Positions 17,354 through 25,969 of a stretch of 64,000 nt of DNA are shown piece by piece (the stretch's first letter is position 1; each line of letters opens with the position of its first letter). Source of the stretch: Firmicutes bacterium HGW-Firmicutes-16 (GTDB lineage: Bacteria; Bacillota; Clostridia; Oscillospirales; Oscillospiraceae); NCBI GenBank assembly GCA_002841545.1, contig PGZZ01000006.1, positions 248,001 to 312,000 of the forward strand, read 5' to 3'. A model generated the notes under the pieces. That model made no database searches. It was not told the DNA's origin and saw nothing but the letters and a program-made list of their open reading frames with translations. A program made the translations under genes and the position numbers.

Positions 17354-17479
17354 ATATCGTTATTAGGCACAGATAATTGAATATCATGCAGTTCAGAGCT
17401 TTCAAGTCATTCTCACTGGAAACATTTCGTCATCTATTGCAACGGCACATAAAGCCGCTAACATCATCAACAACCGCTA

Positions 17480-17520
17480 TTGACAAATCAACTACTACGT
17501 GCTACTATATAGCAGTAGTA
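17480..17520 (+). promoter_or_regulatory. PadR promoter with palindromic operator
   Basis: TTGACA (17480-17485), a 17-base spacer and TACTAT (17503-17508). A palindrome spans 17493-17520: TACTAC-g-TGCTA, centre CTATA, TAGCA-GTAGTA, with one extra base in the left arm. It covers the -10 region. A related half site (AATACTATATAC) lies just downstream at about 17523-17534. This fits PadR autoregulation. Confidence 0.7.
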
Positions 17521-17563
17521 AGTAATACTATATACACGTCATACAGAATAGGAAGGGGCGATT

Positions 17564-17899
17564 GTGCTGGAAAACCTAACGGAAATGCTCAAAGGCGTGC
17601 TTGAGGGATGCGTCCTTAAAATAATAAGCCGCGGAGAAACCTACGGCTACGAGATCACGCGACGGCTGAATGCTCTCGGCTTCACAGATGTTGTGGAAGG
17701 AACGGTTTACACAATTTTGGTACGGCTTGAGAAGAATGAACTCGTGGACATAGAAAAAAAGCCGTCCGATATTGGGCCGCCGCGCAAGTTTTACATGCTT
17801 AATGACGCTGGGCTCGAAGAACTGTGCCGATTTTGGGAAAAATGGGAATTTGTAGCGTCAAAGATCAGCCAATTAAAGGAGGAGCAATCAGATGTCTGA
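17564..17899 (+). CDS. PadR-family transcriptional regulator
   Basis: A compact repressor of 111 residues with the PadR winged helix: YGYEITRRLNALGF, then VVEGTVYTILVRLEKNELV and the wing KPSDIGPPRKFYMLNDAG. The start is a GTG at 17564 behind AGGAAGGGG. It is the first gene of a four-gene operon with DUF1048, an ABC ATPase and an ABC permease, linked by overlaps of 8, 4 and 0 bases. PadR regulators in this arrangement usually repress the exporter until a toxic ligand binds them. The ligand here is unknown. Confidence 0.9.
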   Translation: MLENLTEMLKGVLEGCVLKIISRGETYGYEITRRLNALGFTDVVEGTVYTILVRLEKNELVDIEKKPSDIGPPRKFYMLNDAGLEELCRFWEKWEFVASKISQLKEEQSDV

Positions 17900-18263
17900 G
17901 TTTTTCGACAATTATTTCAATATCAAAAAAATGATAGAGAGCAAGCGCGAGTACAAGCAACAGATGGCAAGGGTAAAGGCGCTTCCTCAAGACTATCAAT
18001 ACGTATTCAAAAAAATTCAGGGACACATGTGGATGTTCGCGGCGGGAGCCGGTTATGACATGATGAAGATACATTATGACCTGATAGAACTGTTCGAGTC
18101 CGGTGCGGCGGACGGCAAGCATGTCTTGGAAATTACCGGCGAGGATGTGGCCGCGTTCTGCGAAGAGCTTCTGCGCAGCGCCAGCACATATACGGAAAAC
18201 TGGCGTGAGACGCTCAACCGCGACATACAGAAAAAACTCGGAAAGGAGAAGGATTCAAAATGA
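17892..18263 (+). CDS. DUF1048-family protein
   Basis: A cytoplasmic, mostly helical protein of 123 residues that matches the DUF1048 family of Bacillota: a basic N-terminal helix (IKKMIESKREYKQQMARVKALP), the central DYQYVFKKIQGHMW and a charged C-terminus (RDIQKKLGKEKDSK). DUF1048 genes very often sit between a PadR regulator and an ABC-2 exporter, as here, but their function is not established. The start overlaps the padR end by 8 bases and the end overlaps the ATPase start by 4. Confidence 0.85.
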   Translation: MSEFFDNYFNIKKMIESKREYKQQMARVKALPQDYQYVFKKIQGHMWMFAAGAGYDMMKIHYDLIELFESGAADGKHVLEITGEDVAAFCEELLRSASTYTENWRETLNRDIQKKLGKEKDSK

Positions 18264-19021
18264 CAGAAACCGCAATCCAAGTGAAAGGACTTCAAAAGTC
18301 ATTTAAGAAGCTTAGTGTCCTAAAGGGCGTGGATTTTGAAGTTGAAAAAGGCAGCATTTTCGCCCTTCTGGGCTCTAACGGCGCGGGCAAGACAACAATT
18401 GTGAAAATCCTCACCACGCTGCTTATCCAGGACAGTGGAACTGCCGCCGTCAACGGCTTCGATATTGTGTCAAAACCCGACAATGTGAGGCAGTCCATCA
18501 GTCTGACCGGGCAATTCGCTGCCGTGGATGAGATATTGACGGGACGGGAAAACCTCGTTATGATTGCCAAGCTGCGGCATCTCAATGATCCGCGTCAGAT
18601 TGCGGAAGATTTACTTAAACGTTTCGGACTGACTGATGCCGCCGACCGCAGGGTTTCTACTTATTCGGGCGGTATGCGCCGCAGGCTTGACATCAGTATG
18701 AGCTTAATAGGAAAACCGCAGGTCATTTTCCTTGACGAGCCGACCACCGGGCTTGACCCCGAAGCGCGCATTGAGGTTTGGAAGGTTGTCAAGGAACTTG
18801 CTAACAGCGGTACGACGGTATTTTTAACCACGCAGTACCTAGACGAAGCAGAACAGCTCGCTGACAGAATTGCGATTCTGCATGAAGGAAAAATTATCGC
18901 GAACGGCACACTCGCGGAGCTGAAAAAGCTGTTCCCGCCCGCGAAGCTTGAATATGTGGAAAAACAGCTGACATTGGAGGAAATATTCCTCGCAATCATC
19001 AGCAAAAAGGAGGAGCGGTAA
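18260..19021 (+). CDS. ABC-2 exporter ATP-binding protein (DrrA-like)
   Basis: ATPase of a two-component drug or lipid exporter. It shows Walker A GSNGAGKTT, Q-loop SLTGQFAAVDEILTGRENL, signature YSGGMRRRLDISMSLIG, Walker B VIFLDEPTTGLDPEARIEVW and the H-loop as TTQYLDEAEQLADRI. The Q in place of the usual His (TTQYLDEAE) and the GQFAAVDE run are features of the DrrA/daunorubicin-resistance branch. The C-terminal extension is shorter than in DrrA itself (253 residues). It overlaps DUF1048 by 4 bases and the permease starts at the next base after its stop. Confidence 0.92.
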   Translation: MTETAIQVKGLQKSFKKLSVLKGVDFEVEKGSIFALLGSNGAGKTTIVKILTTLLIQDSGTAAVNGFDIVSKPDNVRQSISLTGQFAAVDEILTGRENLVMIAKLRHLNDPRQIAEDLLKRFGLTDAADRRVSTYSGGMRRRLDISMSLIGKPQVIFLDEPTTGLDPEARIEVWKVVKELANSGTTVFLTTQYLDEAEQLADRIAILHEGKIIANGTLAELKKLFPPAKLEYVEKQLTLEEIFLAIISKKEER

Positions 19022-19789
19022 ATGGAAACGAGCAAGAAACACTTTTTCGGCGATATGAGCGTGATGCTCGGGCGCTCCATGCGCCATATTTTTCGCAGCA
19101 TGGATACCATTATCACAGTCTGCATCACTCCAATTGCAATGATGCTGCTGTTTGTCTATGTGTTCGGCGGTGCGCTTCAAGTCGGCACGGATAATTATGT
19201 GAATTACCTTCTGCCCGGCATCCTGCTGATGGCGATTGCAAGCGGCATCGCTTATACAGCTTACCGCCTGTTTATGGATATGCAAAGAGGCATATTTGAG
19301 CGGTTTCACTCCATGCCGATTGCGCGTTCCGCCGCGCTGTGGGGGCATGTACTGACCTCACTGGTATCCAATGCGATTTCGGTTGTCGTCATCATCCTTG
19401 CAGCTCTTATTATGGGCTTTCGTTCGTCGGCGGGGATACTGCCATGGCTTGCCGTGGCCGGAATACTCGCGCTGTTTACGCTGGCCCTGACCTGGGTCGC
19501 GGCGATTGCAGGGCTGTCCGCAAAAACGGTGGACGGTGCGAGTGCCTTTTCCTATCCGATTATGTTTCTGCCGTTTATCAGCTCGGCTTTTGTACCGACT
19601 GAATCGATGCCGTCGGCCGTTCGCGCCTTTGCTGAAAACCAGCCAGTGACTTCGATTGTGAATGCAATCCGTGCGCTGCTGTCAGGTCAGTCGGTGGGAA
19701 ATGATATATGGGTTGCGCTTGCATGGTGCATAGGAATTACAATAGTTGCATATATCTTCGCAATAAGAGCGTATAAAAAGCATGTGTAA
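19022..19789 (+). CDS. ABC-2 type exporter permease (DrrB-like)
   Basis: Membrane half of the DrrAB-like exporter. The 255 residues include about six hydrophobic segments, among them TVCITPIAMMLLFVYVFGG, LLPGILLMAIASGIAYTAY, VVVIILAALIMGF, GILALFTLALTWVAAIAGL, MFLPFISSAFVPTESMP and ALAWCIGITIVAYIFAI. The run FISSAFVPTESMPSAVRAFAENQPVT is the ABC-2 (DrrB/NodJ) signature before the last helix. It ends the PadR operon; a bidirectional terminator follows about 70 bases later. Confidence 0.92.
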   Translation: METSKKHFFGDMSVMLGRSMRHIFRSMDTIITVCITPIAMMLLFVYVFGGALQVGTDNYVNYLLPGILLMAIASGIAYTAYRLFMDMQRGIFERFHSMPIARSAALWGHVLTSLVSNAISVVVIILAALIMGFRSSAGILPWLAVAGILALFTLALTWVAAIAGLSAKTVDGASAFSYPIMFLPFISSAFVPTESMPSAVRAFAENQPVTSIVNAIRALLSGQSVGNDIWVALAWCIGITIVAYIFAIRAYKKHV

Positions 19790-19846
19790 AAAAGCTGACA
19801 TCTGAGCATAAAAGCTTCGATTTCTTAGATGTGGAACACATGAAAA

Positions 19847-19900
19847 AAATAAAAAACCCGGACTGAAAATTTACGCTTTCAGTCCGGATTTTCCTTTTAA
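19847..19900. terminator. Bidirectional terminator between convergent operons
   Basis: An 11-bp stem CCGGACTGAAA/TTTCAGTCCGG (19858-19868 with 19877-19887) is flanked by A-rich sequence on the left (U-run for the minus strand) and T-rich sequence on the right. It serves both the exporter operon and the EamA gene. Confidence 0.88.
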
Positions 19901-19915
19901 TTGAGAATTTCCGGG

Positions 19916-20827
19916 TTAATCCCTGTTATCAGGTGCATTTACGCTTGCATTTGAGCAGGCTCGTTTTTGCATAGATAATTTTCTATCCTTGAGCTTTTCT
20001 CCAACAAAGGTCGAACCCAGTATTAAAATTCCGCCGATGATCTGGGGAAAAGTAAATTTCTCTCCGATGAAGATTACACTGAATAGTATTCCAAATAACG
20101 GCTCTAAATAGCTGTAGGACACTATCTCAACAGATTTCATATGCGCATGAAGGGAAAAGAACATGGTATAGGCCAACCCTGTATGTAATACACCTAATAG
20201 GATGGTAAAAACAAGACCCCTAGCATCCAGGTCGAAAACCGTTGAAATATTACCCTCAAACAATACGAATGGCAGTAGAACAATCATCGCTGTAAATATT
20301 TGAGTGAAGGTAGCAGTCTGATCATCTACACGGATTTTAATGCTGCGGTTAATAAGAACAATAATTGCATAAATCATCCCTGAAATTGCACTGAGGGCCA
20401 GACCCATGTACCCTGACCCTTCAAGCAAATTATGACCTACAATCAGAAATAGCCCCAGAAACGAGCAAAGAATCACTCCAATTTGAATCTTAGAGATAGT
20501 CTCTTTCAATACCAGCGGTGCAAATATCATGACATAAACCGGACACATGTTATAAATCATAACAGCGGATGAAATACTTGTATGCTTAAAGCCATAGAAC
20601 AAAGTTAACCAACCAAACCCCAATAATGCGCCTGAAATGATATAGGGCATCAAAATCGAAAATTTCATCTTTCCGGATTTTTTCATTTTCATAGCAACAA
20701 AAAGAAACGGCAATGCAATTAACGCCCTCAGAAAAGCCAAGCTTAAAGCGGACAATGGGATATATCTTGTAAATACACCCAGGCTTCCCCAAATAATCAT
20801 GACCAGTGCTAATTTAATTCTATTCAT
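19916..20827 (-). CDS. EamA/DMT-family transporter
   Basis: A ten-helix membrane exporter of the drug/metabolite transporter superfamily with two EamA repeats, at about residues 5-140 and 150-285. The repeat ends carry PVYVMIFAPLVLKE and YLEPLFGILFSVIFIGEKF, the conserved EamA closing motif. Substrates in this family are usually amino acids or metabolites. I placed the start at the ATG at 20827, with GGAG 7 bases upstream. The AraC-type gene upstream ends about 70 bases away on the same strand and may control it. The gene belongs to a clearly AT-rich block. Confidence 0.88.
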   Translation of the reverse strand: MNRIKLALVMIIWGSLGVFTRYIPLSALSLAFLRALIALPFLFVAMKMKKSGKMKFSILMPYIISGALLGFGWLTLFYGFKHTSISSAVMIYNMCPVYVMIFAPLVLKETISKIQIGVILCSFLGLFLIVGHNLLEGSGYMGLALSAISGMIYAIIVLINRSIKIRVDDQTATFTQIFTAMIVLLPFVLFEGNISTVFDLDARGLVFTILLGVLHTGLAYTMFFSLHAHMKSVEIVSYSYLEPLFGILFSVIFIGEKFTFPQIIGGILILGSTFVGEKLKDRKLSMQKRACSNASVNAPDNRD

Positions 20828-20898
20828 AGACACGCTCCTTATCTTAACTAACGCTATATTAGCTAAATAGTAAGAAGCTGTATTGTATAAAATTGACG

Positions 20899-21684
20899 CT
20901 ATCTTTTTAGTTGGTCTAAATATGCAGCAGGTGTGATACCATACATTTTTTTAAATTCTCGAATTAAATGTGCTTGGTCATAGAATTTCAATTCTTCACA
21001 GATTTCAAACACGTCAACACCTTCACTTAGCAGTCCTTTTGCTTTCGCTACTCGATGTTGCAAATGGTACGAAGCCGGTGTCGTCGCATATAATTTCTTA
21101 AAATTTCTAATTATTGCAAACTTATTCAGTCCGGTTATTTGCTGAAGCATATCCAATGTTATAACATCATCCACATGATCTAAAATGTATTCATGTATCG
21201 TTGCGACAATATCTGTTGTATTTGTGGCGGCGGTTTCCGGAGTATCTTTTTCTCCAAACTCTATAAGCAATTCAATAAGTATATTTTCCAACGTATCAGG
21301 ATTTTTTTCCATGAGCAATTGTTCGATAAAGCCTTTTATCTCCTGAACCTGAATACCCGTCAGCTTTTCTGCTTGATTGAAATTGACTAAATCGCCATAG
21401 TAGCCAGGATTAACAAATAGCATGACGTATTCCCATTGGTTGATATCTTTCGGTGCACATCTGTGGGTCGTAAGCGGCGGAATAATGACACCATCACCCG
21501 CTCCGTAATGGATGATTCTATCGCTTAATGTCAACTCAGTAGACCCTTCTATGATATATCCTAATGAAAGCTCATTATGTACATGAGATTTATATGCATA
21601 GGGGTGGTTTCGACACCTTTTGATTTCCACACCCTCGATAATGCTCCTGCTAAATTCCATGTGACTGTCTTTCCCAGCACGCAT
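20899..21684 (-). CDS. AraC-family transcriptional regulator with cupin domain
   Basis: An activator with an N-terminal sugar-cupin sensor (CRNHPYAYKSHVHNELSLGYII, GDGVIIPPLTTHRC) and a C-terminal double helix-turn-helix of about 95 residues (ITLDMLQQITGLNKFAIIRNFKKLY and DVFEICEELKFYDQAHLIREFKKMYGITPAAY). The second domain carries the usual AraC signature. The exact start is uncertain: the ATG at 21684 is preceded by AAGGA, while a TTG at 21708 and an ATG at 21660 are alternatives. The same-strand EamA exporter immediately downstream is the natural target; regulators of this type next to EamA genes often respond to the exported metabolite. Confidence 0.87.
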   Translation of the reverse strand: MRAGKDSHMEFSRSIIEGVEIKRCRNHPYAYKSHVHNELSLGYIIEGSTELTLSDRIIHYGAGDGVIIPPLTTHRCAPKDINQWEYVMLFVNPGYYGDLVNFNQAEKLTGIQVQEIKGFIEQLLMEKNPDTLENILIELLIEFGEKDTPETAATNTTDIVATIHEYILDHVDDVITLDMLQQITGLNKFAIIRNFKKLYATTPASYHLQHRVAKAKGLLSEGVDVFEICEELKFYDQAHLIREFKKMYGITPAAYLDQLKR

Positions 21685-21759
21685 ATTATCCTTGCCAGTA
21701 ATATTCAAAATTCGAACACTTACCTTTCATATTATTGCCCAGTAAGAGACACTGGAAAA

Positions 21760-22365
21760 TCAGTATTTTTGTGAATCAAGAATAAACATAGATGCGTCGT
21801 GTCCCATGAATATTTTGCTTCCGGCATAAAAAGTTTTGGTTTGAATATCCTTATATCCCATTTTAGACATAATGTTTACAAGGCTCGCCTGATCAAATCC
21901 GTTATGAACTAGCTCTGAAACAATTTCATCATTTTTATCAAAATCAACGATCAGTAGATGTCCTCCTTCATTCAGAACATCATATAGCCTCGATAAGACT
22001 GACTCAAAATCTCTGATATGGAGTAGAACTTGAGCCATAAAAATATAGTCAGCATGAATACTAACTTGGGATTCTGTTTCAAAATCAAAGCATAGTGTTC
22101 CTGCGTTCAAAATATCAAAATCGGAAATTTTCATTTTAACTTGATTAATCATTTTCTGCGAAGAATCCAAAAAAAGCATCGAATTAAATTTATTCAACAA
22201 AGCCAAACCGGCAAGACCGGTTCCGCACCCGAAGTCAATCGCAGCCTTACTTTTTGTGTCAACTAAGTATTCTCGAATGGCATCTGAGGAAAGCTTAGCA
22301 ATTTGGACTCTTTCAGCAGTATCATAACTATTCGCCATCATCTCAAACTTATCGGTATTACCCAT
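21760..22365 (-). CDS. Class I SAM-dependent methyltransferase
   Basis: A 201-residue methyltransferase of the UbiE/Methyltransf_11 kind. Motif I is AAIDFGCGTGLAGLALL, the acidic motif II is MLFLDSSQKMI, and motif IV lies near ADYIFMAQVLLHI. The substrate is not evident. The ATG at 22365 overlaps the stop of the upstream acetyltransferase by one base (TAATG), which indicates coupling, and GAGG lies 7 bases upstream. Both genes are AT-rich compared with the housekeeping genes in this window. Confidence 0.85.
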   Translation of the reverse strand: MGNTDKFEMMANSYDTAERVQIAKLSSDAIREYLVDTKSKAAIDFGCGTGLAGLALLNKFNSMLFLDSSQKMINQVKMKISDFDILNAGTLCFDFETESQVSIHADYIFMAQVLLHIRDFESVLSRLYDVLNEGGHLLIVDFDKNDEIVSELVHNGFDQASLVNIMSKMGYKDIQTKTFYAGSKIFMGHDASMFILDSQKY

Positions 22366-22838
22366 TAACATACCTCTGCTTCTGTTGATGCAAACTTTTC
22401 CAAATAAACCATATATAAATCAGAGGATATTCTTTTCTTATTAAAGATAGTGTATCCCATTTTTTCATATAGCCCTATGTTCCTTACGCTTTTACTGCTT
22501 GTGAATAATTCATATCTTTTCTGTGGAAAAGCTTTCTCGATTTCCTCCAGTAATTTCGTGCCTATCCCTTTACCCTGATATTCTGGCGCTACGATTAATT
22601 TACCAATTAGCAAAGTTGAACCTTCGACACGACCACGAACAGACCCGATAATCTCGCCATCATCATGCAAGGCCTTTAACACAATTCCGATTTGATACTC
22701 ATGCTCAAATTCTTCCAATGTTTGCTTTAAAGGGGGTATTTCATAATTGTTTAATAGTTTTGCCTCACTTTGATAGGCATTGTACTGCAATTGAAGAATT
22801 TGACTCAAATCACTAATATCAGCTTTTTGTATTAACAC
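22365..22838 (-). CDS. GNAT-family N-acetyltransferase
   Basis: A small acetyltransferase of 157 residues. The acetyl-CoA pyrophosphate loop is visible as VAPEYQGKGIGTKLLEEIE (Q-x-x-G-x-G), followed by SVRNIGLYEKMGYTIFNKKR, the usual beta6-alpha4 ending. The substrate is unknown; such genes in accessory blocks often modify small molecules or antibiotics. The start is a GTG at 22838 with AAAGGAG about 9 bases upstream. Confidence 0.87.
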   Translation of the reverse strand: MLIQKADISDLSQILQLQYNAYQSEAKLLNNYEIPPLKQTLEEFEHEYQIGIVLKALHDDGEIIGSVRGRVEGSTLLIGKLIVAPEYQGKGIGTKLLEEIEKAFPQKRYELFTSSKSVRNIGLYEKMGYTIFNKKRISSDLYMVYLEKFASTEAEVC

Positions 22839-22896
22839 CGCTTGTTCTCCTTTGCTTGATAATTAGTAAGTTCTTTATTATTTAATTATAAATTCA

Positions 22897-23382
22897 TCAA
22901 AATAAGAGACCGGTTATTGCAGTTACGAACCCTTCAACACCATGCTCAATTATTTCTGTCAGCGAATCCTGATTCTCAAAATCTGGTTTAGAGATCAATG
23001 TGCATTCAATTATTGCGTCTGGATTACTGTCATCATGAAAAATACTTCTATTATCAAAACTAATACTGTTAAAAACAGAATCAAATCTCTTTGCAATATC
23101 TCTGTTCCGAGCGGAAAGCCACACTTCAAAGGTTCCCTTTTCGTGTAAGTAAACAATGGCGATTTTAAGCCCTTTATCTTTTATTTGCGCTGTACTTAAT
23201 GGAAGATAGGTCATGTCCATATAACCTTGATAAATACCGCCCGTGTCGTATTGCGGGTATTTTTTAATATAATCGGATTTCAATTTGCCAAAAAACTCAA
23301 GTATTTCTTTGTACGCAGTCTGTATTTCGCCCTTTTGCAGTTGGCTGGTGTATTCATCGATCAGTTGATTTAGAGTTTTCAT
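22897..23382 (-). CDS. Conserved hypothetical protein (DUF7000-like)
   Basis: A cytoplasmic protein of 161 residues. Its plan is an N-terminal helix (MKTLNQLIDEYTSQLQKGEIQTAYKEI), then GGIYQGYMDMTYLPLST and LKIAIVYLHEKGTFEVWLSARNR. From memory it resembles a widespread family annotated as DUF7000, whose function is unknown to me; that name should be checked. The ATG at 23382 follows AGGAGG by 7 bases. It lies 58 bases upstream of the acetyltransferase on the same strand. Confidence 0.72.
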   Translation of the reverse strand: MKTLNQLIDEYTSQLQKGEIQTAYKEILEFFGKLKSDYIKKYPQYDTGGIYQGYMDMTYLPLSTAQIKDKGLKIAIVYLHEKGTFEVWLSARNRDIAKRFDSVFNSISFDNRSIFHDDSNPDAIIECTLISKPDFENQDSLTEIIEHGVEGFVTAITGLLF

Positions 23383-23447
23383 CAAATCGCCTCCTGTAAA
23401 CTCACTTTCTCTTTTTGACATTAAAATTTCGATTACATACGACCAAT

Positions 23448-24020
23448 TTATTTGGGTTTCCGTTCCACCGCTTTTGACGTGTCATAACCTAGCTCATAAT
23501 ATGTATTTTGATTAAACTCAAAGCTTTTTATCTCATCAAGGCCAAGCTTTTTCGTATGAGCATAGTAAGATCTTGTATTGATATGGTTGATAAAGGTTAT
23601 CAATATGGGGTATCTTTCCTTCATTTGAACTCTAGAAAAATCAAAAACTTCAATCAAAACTTCACTCCCCCTGTAATCTTTATGGATACAGACAGGTCCA
23701 TACTGATAAGAATTTTCAGTAGTAAGTATCTGCCCCATATATTCCGTGTTGTGCAGATCATTGATCATATGCTGAAAAAGTGGCCATCTAGACCAATATT
23801 CCCAAGATGCCGCCATAACGTAAGCGATGATCCTTGCCCCGTCACACGCAACTGTGATTCCATTTTCCTTTTCAATAAGCTCCTTAAACTGCTCATCCGT
23901 AAACAAGGTAGTGACAAAGCCATCCGCTTTATCTGCTTCATCAATCGTTGTGATATGATATTTTTTCTGTAATTCATCCAAAGCAGGGATATCTTCAATC
24001 GTAGCATTTCTGTAAATCAT
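23448..24020 (-). CDS. GNAT-like acetyltransferase
   Basis: A 190-residue protein with the beginning and general order of a GNAT fold: MIYRNATIEDIPALDELQKKY, the central GITVACDGARIIAYVMAASW, and GPVCIHKDYRGSEVLIEVFDF. The acetyl-CoA loop is degenerate: the usual Q/R-x-x-G-x-G/A reads DYRGSEVL. Activity is therefore less certain than for the other GNAT gene of this block. The ATG at 24020 has AGGAGG 6 bases upstream; a longer in-frame reading has no support. Confidence 0.75.
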   Translation of the reverse strand: MIYRNATIEDIPALDELQKKYHITTIDEADKADGFVTTLFTDEQFKELIEKENGITVACDGARIIAYVMAASWEYWSRWPLFQHMINDLHNTEYMGQILTTENSYQYGPVCIHKDYRGSEVLIEVFDFSRVQMKERYPILITFINHINTRSYYAHTKKLGLDEIKSFEFNQNTYYELGYDTSKAVERKPK

Positions 24021-24188
24021 AATAATCCTCCTGACTCTCATTGATAGATATCAAAGAAAGTATAAATACAATAAATATGTTTCCTCCGACTTCACCAAGA
24101 CACAAAAACGCAATTGCACTCCGTAGACCTGTTTTACACATATAGAACATCCCCAAACAAGCAATTGCCGCCTGACATTAATAATTCA

Positions 24189-24320
24189 TTACTTCACTTT
24201 GTTCGTTTTAGTTTTGGGGTTTTCATCATGAGATTGTTTTAGTGCCTTATTGGGTTGCAGAACACCCTTTTTTACTACTTTTTTCTTCTGCTTTAATTTA
24301 TCCGGATGCTTAAATGACAT
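24189..24320 (-). CDS. Small basic protein, 43 residues
   Basis: A short frame begins MSFKHPDKLKQKKK and ends KTKTNKVK. It is very rich in Lys (13 of 43) with no hydrophobic segment, so it would be a soluble, possibly nucleic-acid-binding peptide. AAGGTG lies about 8 bases before the ATG, and the gene sits 20 bases behind rlmD on the same strand. I do not recognise the family. It could be a real small gene translated with rlmD or a chance frame; the ribosome site and biased composition favour a gene. Confidence 0.4.
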   Translation of the reverse strand: MSFKHPDKLKQKKKVVKKGVLQPNKALKQSHDENPKTKTNKVK

Positions 24321-24340
24321 ATTATCTACACCTTTTCTTC

Positions 24341-25720
24341 TTATTTTATATCTGTTTTTCGTTCCAAAAGCGCGACGACCTCTATATGTCTCGTCCTCGG
24401 GAACATATCAACTGCTGTTCCTTTTTGGAGCATATATCCGCGCTCTACGAAAAGCTTCATATCGCGCGCGAGGGTCGCGGGGTCGCAGGACACATAGACA
24501 ACTCGGGTAGGGGACATTTTGCATATTTCTTCAATGACTTCAATCGACAGCCCCTTGCGCGGGGGATCAACCACAACAGCGTCGGGCTTCACGCCGGAGA
24601 GTGCGAGCGTCTTTGCGGCGTCACCCGCGTCGCCGAGGATAAATTCGGCATTTCTGATTACGTTCGACTCCGCATTTTGCCGTGCGTTTATTACGGCAGA
24701 CTCGACAATTTCCGCACCGTAGACAAATTTCGCTCCGCGAGCAAGGCATAGGCTTATAGTGCCTGTTCCGCAGTAGAGGTCGAGAACAACTCCCGAACCG
24801 TCGGGACTTGCGTAATCGAGCGCGCGCCCGTAGAGCTTCTCTGCCTGTAGGAGATTAATCTGATAAAAGCTCAGGGGTGAAATCTTGAAACGTAGACCGC
24901 ACAGCTCGTCCTCAATGAATTCGCTGCCCCAGAGCGTATGAAAATCACCCGCGAGCACAGTGTTGCCGCGGGCTTTATTAATGCATAGAACTATGCCCGT
25001 AAGCTCGGGGCATTTTTCGCGCAGGGTCTTAACGAGAGAGTCGGTGTGCTCGTGCAGTCCGCGTGCCGAAACGACACAGGCGACGGATTGAGGAAATTTC
25101 AGGCTGCACCTCGTGAAAATGTGCCTAATTTGTCCCTTGTCGGTCTCTTCATTGTAGGCGGATACACCATTGTCGTCCATGAAGGTTCGCAAGGCCTCAG
25201 CGCAGCGGACAGAAAGCTCGGTCTGAATGAGGCAGTCCGGTGCGTCAATTATGTCGTGACTTCGCTCGCGGAAAAAGCCTGTTACCGCCTTGCCGTTATT
25301 GTCCTGACCGACGGCAAATATTGCCTTGTTGCGGTAGCGGAGAATATTGTCTTCATCTGCTCCAACGATCTCATTTATGGTAAAATCGAGCCCCGCGACT
25401 CTTTTTATGGCGTCATTCACACGGGAAAGCTTAAAACGTAGCTCTTCGTCGTAGCTCATGTGCATAAGGTCGCAGCCTCCGCACTTGCCGAAAACGGGGC
25501 AGGCAGGCGAAACGCGCTCCATTGAGGCTTTGATGCATTTGAAACCTTTGCCGTAGACAGAGGAGGATGTTACTTTGAGTATCAAAATTTCCCATACTTC
25601 GCCCATTATTGCAAAGTCCACAAAGACAGCTCTTCCGAGGATACGGGCAACTCCGGCGCCCGTACTCGAATAGCCTTCAATCTCAGCGGTATAGCTTTGG
25701 TTTTTTTTGATTTCGTCCAT
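24341..25720 (-). CDS. rlmD: 23S rRNA (uracil-5-)-methyltransferase RlmD/RumA family
   Basis: Methylates C5 of a uracil in 23S rRNA with SAM. An N-terminal TRAM RNA-binding domain covers about 1-60. An iron-sulfur cysteine set follows as SPACPVFGKCGGCDLMH near residue 75. The catalytic domain has the SAM loop LDLYCGTGTISLCLA, the DPPRKG motif and the nucleophilic Cys in YVSCDPATLARD; the C-terminal HIEVVALLER carries the general base Glu. At about 459 residues it fits the family, which also contains TrmA-type tRNA enzymes, so the exact target base is inferred. GGAGG lies 5 bases before the second of two adjacent ATG codons (25720). Confidence 0.92.
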   Translation of the reverse strand: MDEIKKNQSYTAEIEGYSSTGAGVARILGRAVFVDFAIMGEVWEILILKVTSSSVYGKGFKCIKASMERVSPACPVFGKCGGCDLMHMSYDEELRFKLSRVNDAIKRVAGLDFTINEIVGADEDNILRYRNKAIFAVGQDNNGKAVTGFFRERSHDIIDAPDCLIQTELSVRCAEALRTFMDDNGVSAYNEETDKGQIRHIFTRCSLKFPQSVACVVSARGLHEHTDSLVKTLREKCPELTGIVLCINKARGNTVLAGDFHTLWGSEFIEDELCGLRFKISPLSFYQINLLQAEKLYGRALDYASPDGSGVVLDLYCGTGTISLCLARGAKFVYGAEIVESAVINARQNAESNVIRNAEFILGDAGDAAKTLALSGVKPDAVVVDPPRKGLSIEVIEEICKMSPTRVVYVSCDPATLARDMKLFVERGYMLQKGTAVDMFPRTRHIEVVALLERKTDIK

Positions 25721-25969
25721 CATATCCTCCGGAAAACGCTGAAAATTTTAGCAAAATAGCCAAATTGTTGTGCTGTATTGTTATTTTAGCATAATTATGA
25801 ACACAATTACACTTTATTTTTTTGCGGAGTATGGTAGAATATGCGGGAACTATTATTTCCATCAATTTAAAACAGAATTCCGCAATGCCTTTTAACGCTG
25901 CGGCATTAACCAAAAACGTCTTATGCTATCCGCCGACTTTTTGAACTATTCAGCCGAAAGGAATGTGCC

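Noticed and set aside
18839-19348. 169-codon minus-strand frame opposite the ABC exporter genes
   Set aside because: Antisense shadow of two clear ABC genes; no recognisable protein.
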